Shown piece after piece: positions 39,682 through 47,791 of a stretch of 47,791 nt of DNA (its first letter is position 1; each line of letters opens with the position of its first letter). A program made the translations under genes and the position numbers. The DNA is from an uncultured Collinsella sp. (GTDB taxonomy: Bacteria; Actinomycetota; Coriobacteriia; Coriobacteriales; Coriobacteriaceae). The stretch covers positions 1-47,791 of the forward strand of contig CABUQG010000014.1 of NCBI GenBank assembly GCA_902493535.1, written 5' to 3'. The notes under the pieces are model-generated. The model was given only the letters and a program-made list of their open reading frames with translations, did no database searches and was not told where the DNA came from.

Positions 39682-41031
39682 CTACTCCACAACATGACCG
39701 ATAAGCTCATAGCAGAAGCTATCGGTAAACTCGACGGTCAGAATATCGCCCACGGACGCCTCGCTGGCGTCCAGATGCACCGCTCCATCGGAATCGGGCG
39801 CCTGGAACCAGGCATGGCCGATCAGCTCGGCGCCGTCCTCGGTCTCTTCGATACCGTCGACGATCACCTGGGCGCGCTCGCCCACATGGGCGGCGGTGGC
39901 GGCAAAGCCGAGCGACTCGGCCAGGTCCATGGCCTCCTGGGCGCGCTCGAGCTTGACCTCTTCGTCGACCTGTCCGTCCATCTTGGCGGCCAGGCTGCCC
40001 TCCTCCTGCGAGTATGCAAAGACACTCGTGTAGTCAAAGCCGACGGTGTCCATAAAGTCGATAAGGTCGCGGAACTCGTCGTCGGTCTCGGTCGGGAAAC
40101 CGACCATGGCCGTGGAACGAATCACGATGCCGGGGATGCGCTCGCGAAGGTCGCGGAACAGATCCTCGAGCTCCTGGCGCGAACCGGAGCGACGCATGGC
40201 CTTGAGGATGCGCGCGTCGCAGTGCTGCACGGGGATATCGATATAGGGCAGCACCTCGGGCGTATCGCGAATCGTCTCGATGAGTTCGTCAGTCATGCCC
40301 TCGGGCTGCAGATAGAGCACGCGGATCCACACGTTATGAGGACGCACCGCCTCAGCAACGGCCTGCAGCAGCTGCGCCAGATTGCGCGGCGCGCCCTCGG
40401 CGAGGTCCTCGTCGGCGAAGTCGGTACCCCAGATGCCCGTGTCCTGACCGATCAGCACGATCTCGCGCACACCGCCGGCAACCAGGTCGCGCACCTCGGA
40501 GATGATGCTCTCGGCATTGCGCGAATGATAGCGGCCGCGGATGTAGGGAATCATGCAGAAGCTGCAGAAGCGGTTGCAGCCATCGGAAATCTTGACGTAG
40601 GCGACAGCACCCTCGACGGTACGTTTGACCTGCGGGATATAGGCTGCAATCTCACGCTCGACACCCAGCACGCCATCGATGACCGCCACGATGCCGTCTT
40701 CCTCGTCGGCCTTCACAAAGGCAGCGACCTCGGGCAGCTCGTCAGGCAGGTCATCGCCATAGCGCGACGGCACGCAGCCGCACATGACGATGGGGCAAGA
40801 ACGAACGCCGTCCTGAACCTCGTTGGCGAGCTCGAGCGTGGTCTCGATGCTCTCGGACGTTGCGGAGGCGAGGAACGAGCAAGTATTGACGATGGCGATA
40901 TCGGCACCCTGCGGGTCGAATGCCTCCTCGTAGCCCGCGGCGGTCAAAAGAGAACGCATGCGGTCGGTGTCAACCTCGTTCTTAGCGCACCCGAGGGTGA
41001 TGTAGAGCACGGAGCCCAACGGTGTATCCAT
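39682..41031 (-). CDS. rimO: Ribosomal protein S12 methylthiotransferase RimO
   Basis: A 449-residue radical SAM methylthiotransferase that modifies an aspartate of S12. It opens VLYITLGCAKNEVDTDRM, then IVNTCSF and IVMCGCVPSRYG for the auxiliary cluster. The radical SAM motif is CNRFCSFC. The TRAM domain ends the protein. The GCAKNxVD start distinguishes RimO from MiaB, also present in this window. Confidence 0.96.
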   Translation of the reverse strand: MDTPLGSVLYITLGCAKNEVDTDRMRSLLTAAGYEEAFDPQGADIAIVNTCSFLASATSESIETTLELANEVQDGVRSCPIVMCGCVPSRYGDDLPDELPEVAAFVKADEEDGIVAVIDGVLGVEREIAAYIPQVKRTVEGAVAYVKISDGCNRFCSFCMIPYIRGRYHSRNAESIISEVRDLVAGGVREIVLIGQDTGIWGTDFADEDLAEGAPRNLAQLLQAVAEAVRPHNVWIRVLYLQPEGMTDELIETIRDTPEVLPYIDIPVQHCDARILKAMRRSGSRQELEDLFRDLRERIPGIVIRSTAMVGFPTETDDEFRDLIDFMDTVGFDYTSVFAYSQEEGSLAAKMDGQVDEEVKLERAQEAMDLAESLGFAATAAHVGERAQVIVDGIEETEDGAELIGHAWFQAPDSDGAVHLDASEASVGDILTVEFTDSFCYELIGHVVE

Positions 41032-41058
41032 GTTGGAGAGCAGTCCTTTCGATTGATA

Positions 41059-41556
41059 TTAGCGGTAGTTGGTGAACTGCAGCGGCTGGCCGTAGTCCTG
41101 GTCGCGCAGGAACTGGATCACGGTCTGCAACGCGTCCTTCGAAGCAGAGGAAACACGCAGCTTGTCGGCCTCGATAATCACCTTGACCTTGAGCTTTTGG
41201 TCCTTGATGTCCTTGTTGATCTTCTTGGCGGTCGCCTGGTCGATACCCTCGACGATATGGCCGAGCACGCGCACGGTGCCGCCCGATGCCGCCTGAGGAG
41301 CATCCCACGAGACGGCCTTGAGATCAATGCCGCGCTTGATGAGCTTGGAGCTTAGCACGTCGACAATCTGCTTGGAGACAAAGTCGGCCGGGGCGTTGAT
41401 CGTAAAGAGCTTGTCGCCCTTCGAAAGCTCGATCGTGGCGCCAGAATCCTTGAGGTCATAGCGCTGGGAAATCTCGCGCGTGGTCTGCTGGAAGGCGTTG
41501 TCGACCTCTTGCATGTTGACCTCGGACACGACGTCGAAGCTGGAATCTTTAGCCAT
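41059..41556 (-). CDS. YajQ family nucleotide-binding protein
   Basis: A 165-residue member of the YajQ (UPF0234) family, known to bind cyclic di-GMP or nucleotides in some species. DSSFDVVSEVNMQEVDNAF, ISQRYDLKDSGATIEL and the C-terminal FLRDQDYGQPLQFTNYR are the conserved parts. It sits between rimO and the RodZ-like gene, 26-27 bases from each. Its role in this organism is unknown. Confidence 0.94.
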   Translation of the reverse strand: MAKDSSFDVVSEVNMQEVDNAFQQTTREISQRYDLKDSGATIELSKGDKLFTINAPADFVSKQIVDVLSSKLIKRGIDLKAVSWDAPQAASGGTVRVLGHIVEGIDQATAKKINKDIKDQKLKVKVIIEADKLRVSSASKDALQTVIQFLRDQDYGQPLQFTNYR

Positions 41557-41582
41557 GATGTTTCCTTTCGCGTACGAGCGGC

Positions 41583-43112
41583 TTAGTAGCTATCGTACGA
41601 ATAGTCGGTAGAATCGGTGGGCGTCTGACCGTCAGTTGCGGTATCGGCGCCATCCGTGGACTGGGCATCGGTACCGTCGGTGGTATCAGTACCATCGGTG
41701 GTATCGGTACCATCGGTGGTGTCAGTACCATCAGAACTTTCACCATTCTCGGAATCAGTCGTCTCCTTCTTGGGAACGGTGATCGTCACACGCGCCACGC
41801 CGGAGGTCTTGGTATCGTAACGGACCTTTTCACCGTTCTTGGTAACGGTGACATCGGAAGGCTTGGACGTGGTGATCTCGATCGAGGACTCGGGCGTGTA
41901 CTCCTGCTCAAAGGGGCCAGTCGCTTGGGCGCCATAGACCGACTTGCCGTCGACCTTGACCTCAATCCACGCGGTCTTTCCCTTGGCAACGGAGACTTTG
42001 ACCTTCGTGACCTCGTTCTCTTCCTTCTTGGCCGTCGTCTTGGTAGCGTCCGAATCAGTCGACTCATCCGTCGCCTCATCGGTATCTTCGTCCTCGTCGA
42101 CCGTTTCGGTCTTCTTAGAAGACTTCTTGGTCGTCGTCTTGGTGGCAACGGGCGTCTCGGGCGTCGACTCGGGCGCCGAGGAGCCGCAGCCACGCAGGAG
42201 CACCACGATGAGCACAATCAGCAGCAACGCCACGGCACCGATGCCGGCGTAAACGATACGCGGATCGAGCCCATTGTTTTGAGGAGTACGGGATCCGCCG
42301 CGTCCACGACTGGAACTACTGCGGCCGCCTCCCTGAGGCATACGACCGCGATTGCCATCAGAACGGCCGCGATAGCCACCCTGGCCCTGAAGGCTGCGCT
42401 GACCCGAGCGGGGCGCAAGTTCACCGCGGCCTTGATAGCCACACTGGCCCGAACGCGGAGCCAAGGAGCGCTGGCCATACGGCTGTGATTGAGAGCGAAG
42501 ACGCGGCGTCACCTGTGTGGTATCGGCATCCGCATAGTCACCGCGAGAGCGTCCCGTAGAGGCACCACGGTAACCGCGATCGGAATAACCGCCGTCGCCG
42601 TAGCCGGCACGAGGGTCACGCGCCACGCCGCGAGCAGCGGGAAGCGCACGGTCCTCGGGCATCGGCGTACTGCGGAACCGGTCACGCTGTGAGCGAATCT
42701 CCTCGCCCGAACCCGTCTCGGTAATATAACCGGCCTGCTGAGGACGCTGTCCATAGCGGGTCGAACGACCGCCCTGAACCATCAGGAAGCGCCCGTTATC
42801 GACCGAGGAACGCGAATTGACGTAGCCGGCGGCGTCCTGAAAACGACCGCCCTGCTGCGACGTCTCGCGTTCGTATGCCATCAGGTCGTCAAAGTAGGCA
42901 TTGACGACCTCGCGCGGATTGAGGCCCAAAAAGCGAGCATAGCTCGAAATCATGCCCTGCGCATAGCCACGCGGCGGCATCGAAGCAAAGTTACCGGTCT
43001 CGAAAAACTCGATGATCTGCGGCCTGATTTTGATGGTGTTGGCGACCTGCTGAATGGAAAGGCCCATTCGGCGACGCTGCTCGAGCAGCATGTCACCAAA
43101 GCGTGCAGCCAT
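41583..43112 (-). CDS. RodZ-like helix-turn-helix membrane protein with Arg/Gly-rich linker
   Basis: A 509-residue protein. The N-terminal HTH_25 domain (residues 1-75; GLSIQQVANTIKI) is the MreB-binding part in RodZ. Residues about 114-278 are an Arg/Gly/Ser/Gln-rich disordered linker, with LAPRSGQ twice and RG/RGG clusters. One membrane helix follows (about 287-307). An extracytoplasmic part has Thr/Lys-rich spacers and a DUF4115-like beta domain (about 365-450). The tail has 6-residue TDGTDT repeats. RodZ organises cell elongation. The start shares bases with the ftsK stop (TGATG). Confidence 0.85.
   Translation of the reverse strand: MAARFGDMLLEQRRRMGLSIQQVANTIKIRPQIIEFFETGNFASMPPRGYAQGMISSYARFLGLNPREVVNAYFDDLMAYERETSQQGGRFQDAAGYVNSRSSVDNGRFLMVQGGRSTRYGQRPQQAGYITETGSGEEIRSQRDRFRSTPMPEDRALPAARGVARDPRAGYGDGGYSDRGYRGASTGRSRGDYADADTTQVTPRLRSQSQPYGQRSLAPRSGQCGYQGRGELAPRSGQRSLQGQGGYRGRSDGNRGRMPQGGGRSSSSRGRGGSRTPQNNGLDPRIVYAGIGAVALLLIVLIVVLLRGCGSSAPESTPETPVATKTTTKKSSKKTETVDEDEDTDEATDESTDSDATKTTAKKEENEVTKVKVSVAKGKTAWIEVKVDGKSVYGAQATGPFEQEYTPESSIEITTSKPSDVTVTKNGEKVRYDTKTSGVARVTITVPKKETTDSENGESSDGTDTTDGTDTTDGTDTTDGTDAQSTDGADTATDGQTPTDSTDYSYDSY
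41671..41730. repeat. 18-base tandem repeat encoding TDGTDT units
   Basis: Three near-identical 18-base units begin at 41671, 41689 and 41707 (GTACCRTCGGTGGTRTCR), and a fourth partial one at 41725. They lie near the 3' end of the RodZ-like gene and keep its frame, so copy-number changes would alter tail length. Confidence 0.8.
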
Positions 43113-45892
43113 CAGAATCCTCCAAACTCACGATCTTCACGTGCCATCTCGGCGTCGACAGATTCCAGCGCGGCAAGCCCCTCCTCGTCCAACAGGACCT
43201 CGCGCGGCTTGGAACCGTCGGGCGGGCCGACGACACCCTTTTCTTCCAGCATGTCCATAATACGCCCGGCACGCGCATAGCCAACCTTCAGACGACGTTG
43301 CAGGCCAGATGTGGAGCCAAGCTGCGATTCCACCACAATATGGGCGGCTTCCCAAATGAGCGGATCATCGTCTTGCGGCTCGGCGACTCCGGTGCGGACA
43401 ATGCCGCCGCCACCCGCCATGGACATAGAAGCGGGCGCCACGGCAGACAGGATCTCCTCGTGGTAGTCGGGCTCGCTCTGCGACTTAACGAACTCGACAA
43501 TCTCGTTGATTTCGTCGTCCGAGACAAAGCAGCCCTGGATACGGCGAGGCTTGCCCCAGTCGACCTTGGAAAACAGCATGTCGCCCAAACCGGTGAGCTT
43601 TTCGGCACCCATCTGGTCAATGATGACGCGCGAGTCAATGCCCGTGGCGACGTTAAAGGCGATGCGGTTGGTGATGTTGGCCTTAATGAGGCCCGTCACC
43701 ACGTTGGAGCTGGGGCGCTGCGTGGCCACGATAAGATGAATACCGGCGGCACGGCCCAGCTGGGCGATACGAACGATCGAGGCCTCGACATCCTTACCGG
43801 CGACCATCATCAGGTCCGAGAGCTCGTCGATGATGATGACCAGGTAGGGCATCTTTTGCGGCGGATTGTCGTAATGCTCAAACTCGCCGGCGGCCTGCTT
43901 TTCGTTGTAGGTCGAAATCTTACGCACGTTAAGGCGTTCGAAAACCTTCAGGCGACGCTCCATCTCGGACACGGCCCATTGCAGAGCGCTCGCGGCCTGT
44001 TTGGGCTCGGTCACTACAGGCACGTAAAGATGCGGCAGACCGTTATAGCCCGCAAGCTCGACGCGCTTGGGGTCGACCATGATCAGGCGAACGTCCTCGG
44101 GAAGGGCGCGCATGAGCAAGGTCGTGATGATGGAGTTGATCATGACCGACTTACCGGAACCCGTGGTACCGGCGATCAGCAGGTGGGGCATCTTGGCAAG
44201 GTCGGCGACGACCGGCGTACCCTCGGCATCTCGACCGATGGCGAGCTCGAGCGGACCGCCCTTCACATAGGGAAGCACGTCGCCCAGGTTGACGTTCTGG
44301 CGCTTGCGATTGGGGATCTCGATACCCACAAGCGAGGTGCCGGGGATCGGGGCAAAGATACGCACCGACTGGGCAGCAAGCGATAGCGCGATATCGTCCT
44401 CGAGGCTCGAAATCTTGCTCACGCGCTCGCCCTCGCCAGGTTGCAGCTTAAAGGTCGTCACCGTGGGGCCGGCGATCCAGCCGACCACGCGGGCACTGCG
44501 GCCAAACTCAAGCAGCGTGGACTGCAGTGACTCGGCAGTCTGCTCAAGCTCTTTGTCCGAGGACGCGGCGGAAGCCGACTGCGGGTTGGCATGCAGGATT
44601 TCGAGCGGCGGAAGTTTGAGACCGTCCTCTTCTTCGCCCTCGTTATCTGCGGCGCCGCCGTCCGCTCCCCCATCACTAGCCGCAGCCGATTCGACAGCAC
44701 TCAAGGCAGGCGCATCGACAACCTTGGGATGCTTCAAGAAGTCGGGAATCTGAGGTGCTGCCGAGACGGGATTCACGGCAAACGGCGGCTCGGACTCATC
44801 GATCTTATCGGGGTCGTCTTCCATCGAAAGCTGGCCGGTTACCTGGTCGCGCTTGGCATGGCGACGCGGCAGCAAAGTTGTCTTTGCGGTCTCAATCGGA
44901 GCCTCGTCGTCCTCGTCATCGCCCTCAGTGAGCTCAATCTCGCTCTCGGACCAAGACGGGTCGGGCTCACTCGTATTGAGCTTAGGCGCAGCCTTGCCCT
45001 TCTTGGCATGGCGGCGCGGCATCAGCGTCGTCTTAGCGCGCTCGGCCTCCACGGCATCGGACACGTCGACAAACGGATCTTCGTCCTCGTCGTCATCGTC
45101 CAAAACCGGGTCCACATCGTTGCCCATGACCGTGGTCACGGCAGCATCGGAGCCCTTTTGACGAAGAATGCTCAGGCGCGGACGGGCAACACCGGGCACC
45201 GACAGGGCCTCATCGTCACCCCATGGGCTCGCGTTAACATCGGCACGATGGCGCTCGGCAAAATCTGCCGCACGATCGCGGGCAGAGCGCAGCACGCCGC
45301 CCACCGAAAAGCCAATGATAACCAGGCCCACGACAACAAGGCCCAGCAGGACTACCATCGCGATAGGCTTACCCAGGGCATTCTGCAGCGCACTCGCTAT
45401 AAACGCACCGATGTAGCCACCCGAGGCGGACAAATTTTGCGGCGTGAACATAAGGTCGCACGAGTCGCTCGTACCCGGCACCATCAGCGAAAGAATGGAG
45501 ACGACGGCGATAAAGACCACGGCGCCGCCCGCAACAGAGCGCACGTTGAGCGGCGAGTCCTCACCTAAAAAGAGCGTGGCGGCAAACAGCAAAATGACGA
45601 TCGGCAGCACGTAGGCGCCCAGACCAAAGCCCAGGTGGTAGAAACCGGCAACCGCAGCCGTAACGGGTGCAGTCGCCGGCGAAATCACGGCAATGAAGGA
45701 CGCAATCGCCAAAACGGCGATAACCACGCCGGCGATATCGCGATTGGCTGAGGGCTCGACCAAGGGCTCAAAATCGTCGAAGTCGGCCTCGTGGCCCTTA
45801 TTGGCACGCAGATGGGAACCGGCACCCTTAGCAGATGCCGGTTGGTTATTGGCCTTATTGCCTTTGGCGTTTTGTGCAGATCCGCGCGCCAA
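43112..45892 (-). CDS. ftsK: DNA translocase FtsK/SpoIIIE
   Basis: A 926-residue septal DNA pump. Four membrane helices lie in the first 210 residues. A long acidic linker follows, with two copies of a TTL-(L/M)-PRRHAKK/R motif. The motor begins near residue 460: FKLQPGEGERVSKI, Walker A GTTGSGKSVMI, LIMVDPKRVELAGYNG and Walker B VIIIDELSDLMM. The C-terminal gamma winged helix (QRRLKVGYARAGRIMDMLEE) binds orienting sequences. Translation starts at a TTG codon (45890-45892) with GGAGG inside the end of rnj. Confidence 0.96.
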   Translation of the reverse strand: MARGSAQNAKGNKANNQPASAKGAGSHLRANKGHEADFDDFEPLVEPSANRDIAGVVIAVLAIASFIAVISPATAPVTAAVAGFYHLGFGLGAYVLPIVILLFAATLFLGEDSPLNVRSVAGGAVVFIAVVSILSLMVPGTSDSCDLMFTPQNLSASGGYIGAFIASALQNALGKPIAMVVLLGLVVVGLVIIGFSVGGVLRSARDRAADFAERHRADVNASPWGDDEALSVPGVARPRLSILRQKGSDAAVTTVMGNDVDPVLDDDDEDEDPFVDVSDAVEAERAKTTLMPRRHAKKGKAAPKLNTSEPDPSWSESEIELTEGDDEDDEAPIETAKTTLLPRRHAKRDQVTGQLSMEDDPDKIDESEPPFAVNPVSAAPQIPDFLKHPKVVDAPALSAVESAAASDGGADGGAADNEGEEEDGLKLPPLEILHANPQSASAASSDKELEQTAESLQSTLLEFGRSARVVGWIAGPTVTTFKLQPGEGERVSKISSLEDDIALSLAAQSVRIFAPIPGTSLVGIEIPNRKRQNVNLGDVLPYVKGGPLELAIGRDAEGTPVVADLAKMPHLLIAGTTGSGKSVMINSIITTLLMRALPEDVRLIMVDPKRVELAGYNGLPHLYVPVVTEPKQAASALQWAVSEMERRLKVFERLNVRKISTYNEKQAAGEFEHYDNPPQKMPYLVIIIDELSDLMMVAGKDVEASIVRIAQLGRAAGIHLIVATQRPSSNVVTGLIKANITNRIAFNVATGIDSRVIIDQMGAEKLTGLGDMLFSKVDWGKPRRIQGCFVSDDEINEIVEFVKSQSEPDYHEEILSAVAPASMSMAGGGGIVRTGVAEPQDDDPLIWEAAHIVVESQLGSTSGLQRRLKVGYARAGRIMDMLEEKGVVGPPDGSKPREVLLDEEGLAALESVDAEMAREDREFGGF

Positions 45893-45893
45893 A

Positions 45894-47564
45894 CTAAACC
45901 TCCATGACGACCGGGATGATCATCGGACGGGTGCGCGTACGGCTCCAAATAAAGTTAGAGAGCGAATCGCGCACGGCCTTGCGAATGGCATCGGAACCGC
46001 TGCTCGTAAAGCTGAACTTGCCCTTCTCGATCGTCTTCATGATGGACGCGGAGGCATCCTCGGAGAACTGGTCGTCGATGGCAAACGAGACGCCGCGGCC
46101 CGAGAACTCGATGGCTTCGATCTTCTTATGCTTGAGCGAGACGATGGCAACGGCCGTGACCATGCCGTCGTTGGCGAGCTTCTGGCGATCGCGCAGGACG
46201 ATGGGGTCAGTGTCGCCGATGCGAAGACCGTCGACATAGACGATGCCGGACTCGACGGGCGTACCGCGCTTGACGATACCGCCACGCATCTCGAGCGTAT
46301 CGCCGTTGTCAAGGATAAAGATATGGTCGTCCTTGATGCCCATCTTTCGAGCAAGCTGGGCATGGGCGCGCAGGTGAACGGCCTCGCCGTGAACCGGCAT
46401 AAAGTACGTGGGCTTGGCCATAGCCATCAGGAGCTTGAGCTCCTCCTGGCTGCCGTGACCCGAGACGTGGACGAGGGCGCGGTTCTTGTCCCACACGTCG
46501 CAGCCAAGCTTAGCCAGGCTGTTGACGACCTGCTGGACGGCCTTCTCGTTGCCGGGAACAGGAGTTGCCGAGAGGATAACGGTATCGCCCTCGTGGATGG
46601 AGAGCGTCTTGTGCTCGCCGTTGGCCATGCGGGACAGGGCCGACAGCGGCTCGCCCTGCGAACCAGTGCACATGACGACAATCTTGTCGTCAGGCAAATT
46701 ATCGATATCGAAGGCATCGATAATATCGGCATCGTCGATGTTGAGGTAGCCCAGCTCGCGCGCCACACGGGTGTTAGTGAGCATGGAGCGACCGGTCACA
46801 ACAACCTTACGGCCGCACTTGCGGGCGGCATCGCAGATCTGCTGCAGGCGATGGATATGGCTCGAGAACGATGCGACGAACACGCGACCCGGGGCATTCT
46901 TGATGGCGTGGAGCAGGTTGGGACCAACCTCGGCCTCGGACTTGGTAAAGCCGGGAACCGTGGCATTGGTGGAGTCGGAAAGCAGCAGGTCAATGCCCTG
47001 CTTGGCAAAGCGGCTGATTGCAGCATAGTCGGGCGTGACGCCGTCGATGGGCGTCTGGTCGAGCTTAAAGTCGCCCGTGTGCATAACGGTGCCCTGATTG
47101 GTGCGGATGAACACGCCCAGAGCGCCGGGGATGGAGTGCGTCATCGAGAAGAAGTCGAGCGAGATGCCGCCGAGGTTGACATGGCTGCCGCCCTTGACCT
47201 CGCGGAACTTGGGCGCGCGGATGCGGAACTCAGAAAGCTTGCCCTCGATAAAGCCAAGCGTCAGCTTGCTCGAAAAGATGGGCACCTTATTGTTGAGGTC
47301 CTGCAGCAGGTACGGAAGCGAACCGGTGTGGTCCTCGTGGCCGTGGGTGACGACGATACCGCGGAGCTTCTCCTCGTTTTCAAGAACGTAGGTGTAGTCA
47401 GGAAGCACCAGGTCGATACCGGGCTGGGAGTCGTCGGGGAACATGAGGCCAGCGTCGACGAGCACCATGTCGTCGCCACACTCGAAGACCGTCATGTTCT
47501 TGCCGATGCCGTCAAGGCCACCGAGCGGAATGATCTTCAAGGGAGATGATTTTTTAGCTGCCAT
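45894..47564 (-). CDS. rnj: Ribonuclease J
   Basis: A 556-residue metallo-beta-lactamase/beta-CASP nuclease with 5'-3' exo- and endonuclease activity, for mRNA decay and rRNA maturation. The zinc motif is THGHEDHTGS (H74, H76, D78, H79). SHSIPGALG-like TIHSIPGALG region, HTGDFKLDQTP, LLSDSTNA and MPVHGEAVHLRAH in the beta-CASP part follow. The ATG at 47564 gives MAAKKSSPLKIIPLGG; in-frame codons further up add an unlikely Cys-rich stretch. AAAGGA lies about 14 bases upstream. Confidence 0.95.
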   Translation of the reverse strand: MAAKKSSPLKIIPLGGLDGIGKNMTVFECGDDMVLVDAGLMFPDDSQPGIDLVLPDYTYVLENEEKLRGIVVTHGHEDHTGSLPYLLQDLNNKVPIFSSKLTLGFIEGKLSEFRIRAPKFREVKGGSHVNLGGISLDFFSMTHSIPGALGVFIRTNQGTVMHTGDFKLDQTPIDGVTPDYAAISRFAKQGIDLLLSDSTNATVPGFTKSEAEVGPNLLHAIKNAPGRVFVASFSSHIHRLQQICDAARKCGRKVVVTGRSMLTNTRVARELGYLNIDDADIIDAFDIDNLPDDKIVVMCTGSQGEPLSALSRMANGEHKTLSIHEGDTVILSATPVPGNEKAVQQVVNSLAKLGCDVWDKNRALVHVSGHGSQEELKLLMAMAKPTYFMPVHGEAVHLRAHAQLARKMGIKDDHIFILDNGDTLEMRGGIVKRGTPVESGIVYVDGLRIGDTDPIVLRDRQKLANDGMVTAVAIVSLKHKKIEAIEFSGRGVSFAIDDQFSEDASASIMKTIEKGKFSFTSSGSDAIRKAVRDSLSNFIWSRTRTRPMIIPVVMEV

Positions 47565-47746
47565 AGGTTCGTGTGGTTTCCTTTCTTCGAAACGGGTCTG
47601 GAACAACCGACGGGGCGCTTCTGGCAAACCGACCGCCGGGAACGTACAAACATGCATCATAGAGTCGATGCAATAACCACAGTATGATACCCATTTGCAC
47701 AACAACAGACCACCCATGCATCAAAGCCCCATCTGACCCCGTCTAT

Positions 47747-47780
47747 CCCGCCGGTCTGGGGCCATCGGGGCCGGGGCGGG
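47747..47780 (-). terminator. GC-rich inverted repeat at the window end (possible terminator)
   Basis: CCCGCC (47747-47752) and GGCGGG (47775-47780) enclose GGCC/GGCC (47760-47763 and 47769-47772). It may end an upstream minus-strand gene outside the window. No T-run is visible, so this is tentative. Confidence 0.35.
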
Positions 47781-47791
47781 TTAAGTTTGCT

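Noticed and set aside
39559..41355. 598-residue plus-strand frame opposite pgsA, rimO and yajQ
   Set aside because: It crosses three real minus-strand genes and is a GC-rich shadow.
45693..47549. 618-residue plus-strand frame opposite rnj and ftsK
   Set aside because: It mirrors RNase J, whose catalytic motifs are on the minus strand; no ribosome site or domain supports it.

Overview
This window reads as the chromosome of a high-GC actinobacterium of the class Coriobacteriia, most like Collinsella. That placement is my inference. It rests on GC-rich coding sequence, LexA boxes of the CGAAC-N4-GTTCG type, a pgsA-like / GarA-like FHA / MerR gene order like that of mycobacteria, and a recA-rny-spoVS-miaB order like that of Firmicutes. 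No rRNA, insertion sequence, prophage or CRISPR array is visible. Nearly everything is core housekeeping, so the unusual material lies mainly in the regulatory DNA.

Layout. Positions 1-570 hold two tRNA genes (a CAU tRNA and tRNA-Ala GGC), each followed by a hairpin terminator. The first 55 bases are an exact copy of 541-595, which looks like an assembly edge. From 571 to 17652 a dense plus-strand series follows: an ABC-F ATPase, a small membrane protein, a site-2 protease, scpA-scpB-rluB, cmk-plsC-ispH, a radical SAM/PDZ (DUF512) protein, der, plsY, gpsA, rpe, a cysteine desulfurase, a NIF3 protein, a coiled-coil zinc-ribbon protein and coaBC. After tRNA-Pro (17733) come a CDP-alcohol phosphatidyltransferase, a GarA-like FHA protein, a MerR regulator, apt and a secreted NlpC/P60 hydrolase (18101-21919).

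The middle (22084-29446) has mixed strands. A DegV protein faces a DUF1836 regulator, and both have nearly the same palindrome upstream. Then come trxB, divergent from a glycolipid glycosyltransferase, and a 392-base gap packed with inverted repeats. Next are dut and nrdR, then an SOS block in which a YneA-like LysM protein diverges from lexA over three LexA boxes. lexA is translationally coupled to a membrane acyltransferase.

From 47564 back to 29431 all genes are on the minus strand. In transcription order they are rnj, ftsK, rodZ-like, yajQ, rimO, pgsA, cinA (C-terminal type), recA, recX, rny, a GHKL ATPase, spoVS, miaB, miaA and hflX. Many neighbours overlap by 1-16 bases. RNA decay (RNase J, RNase Y), tRNA/ribosome modification (MiaA, MiaB, RimO, RluB), phospholipid synthesis (PlsC, PlsY, GpsA, two phosphatidyltransferases) and DNA repair/segregation (RecA, RecX, LexA, FtsK, ScpAB) are the main functional groups.

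The best leads for something undescribed are: the shared degV/DUF1836 operator; a sequence shared by the rny and spoVS promoters; a GHKL ATPase coupled to rny; a 12-bp hairpin covering the nrdR start codon; the inverted-repeat element at 26161-26524; and the lexA-coupled acyltransferase.
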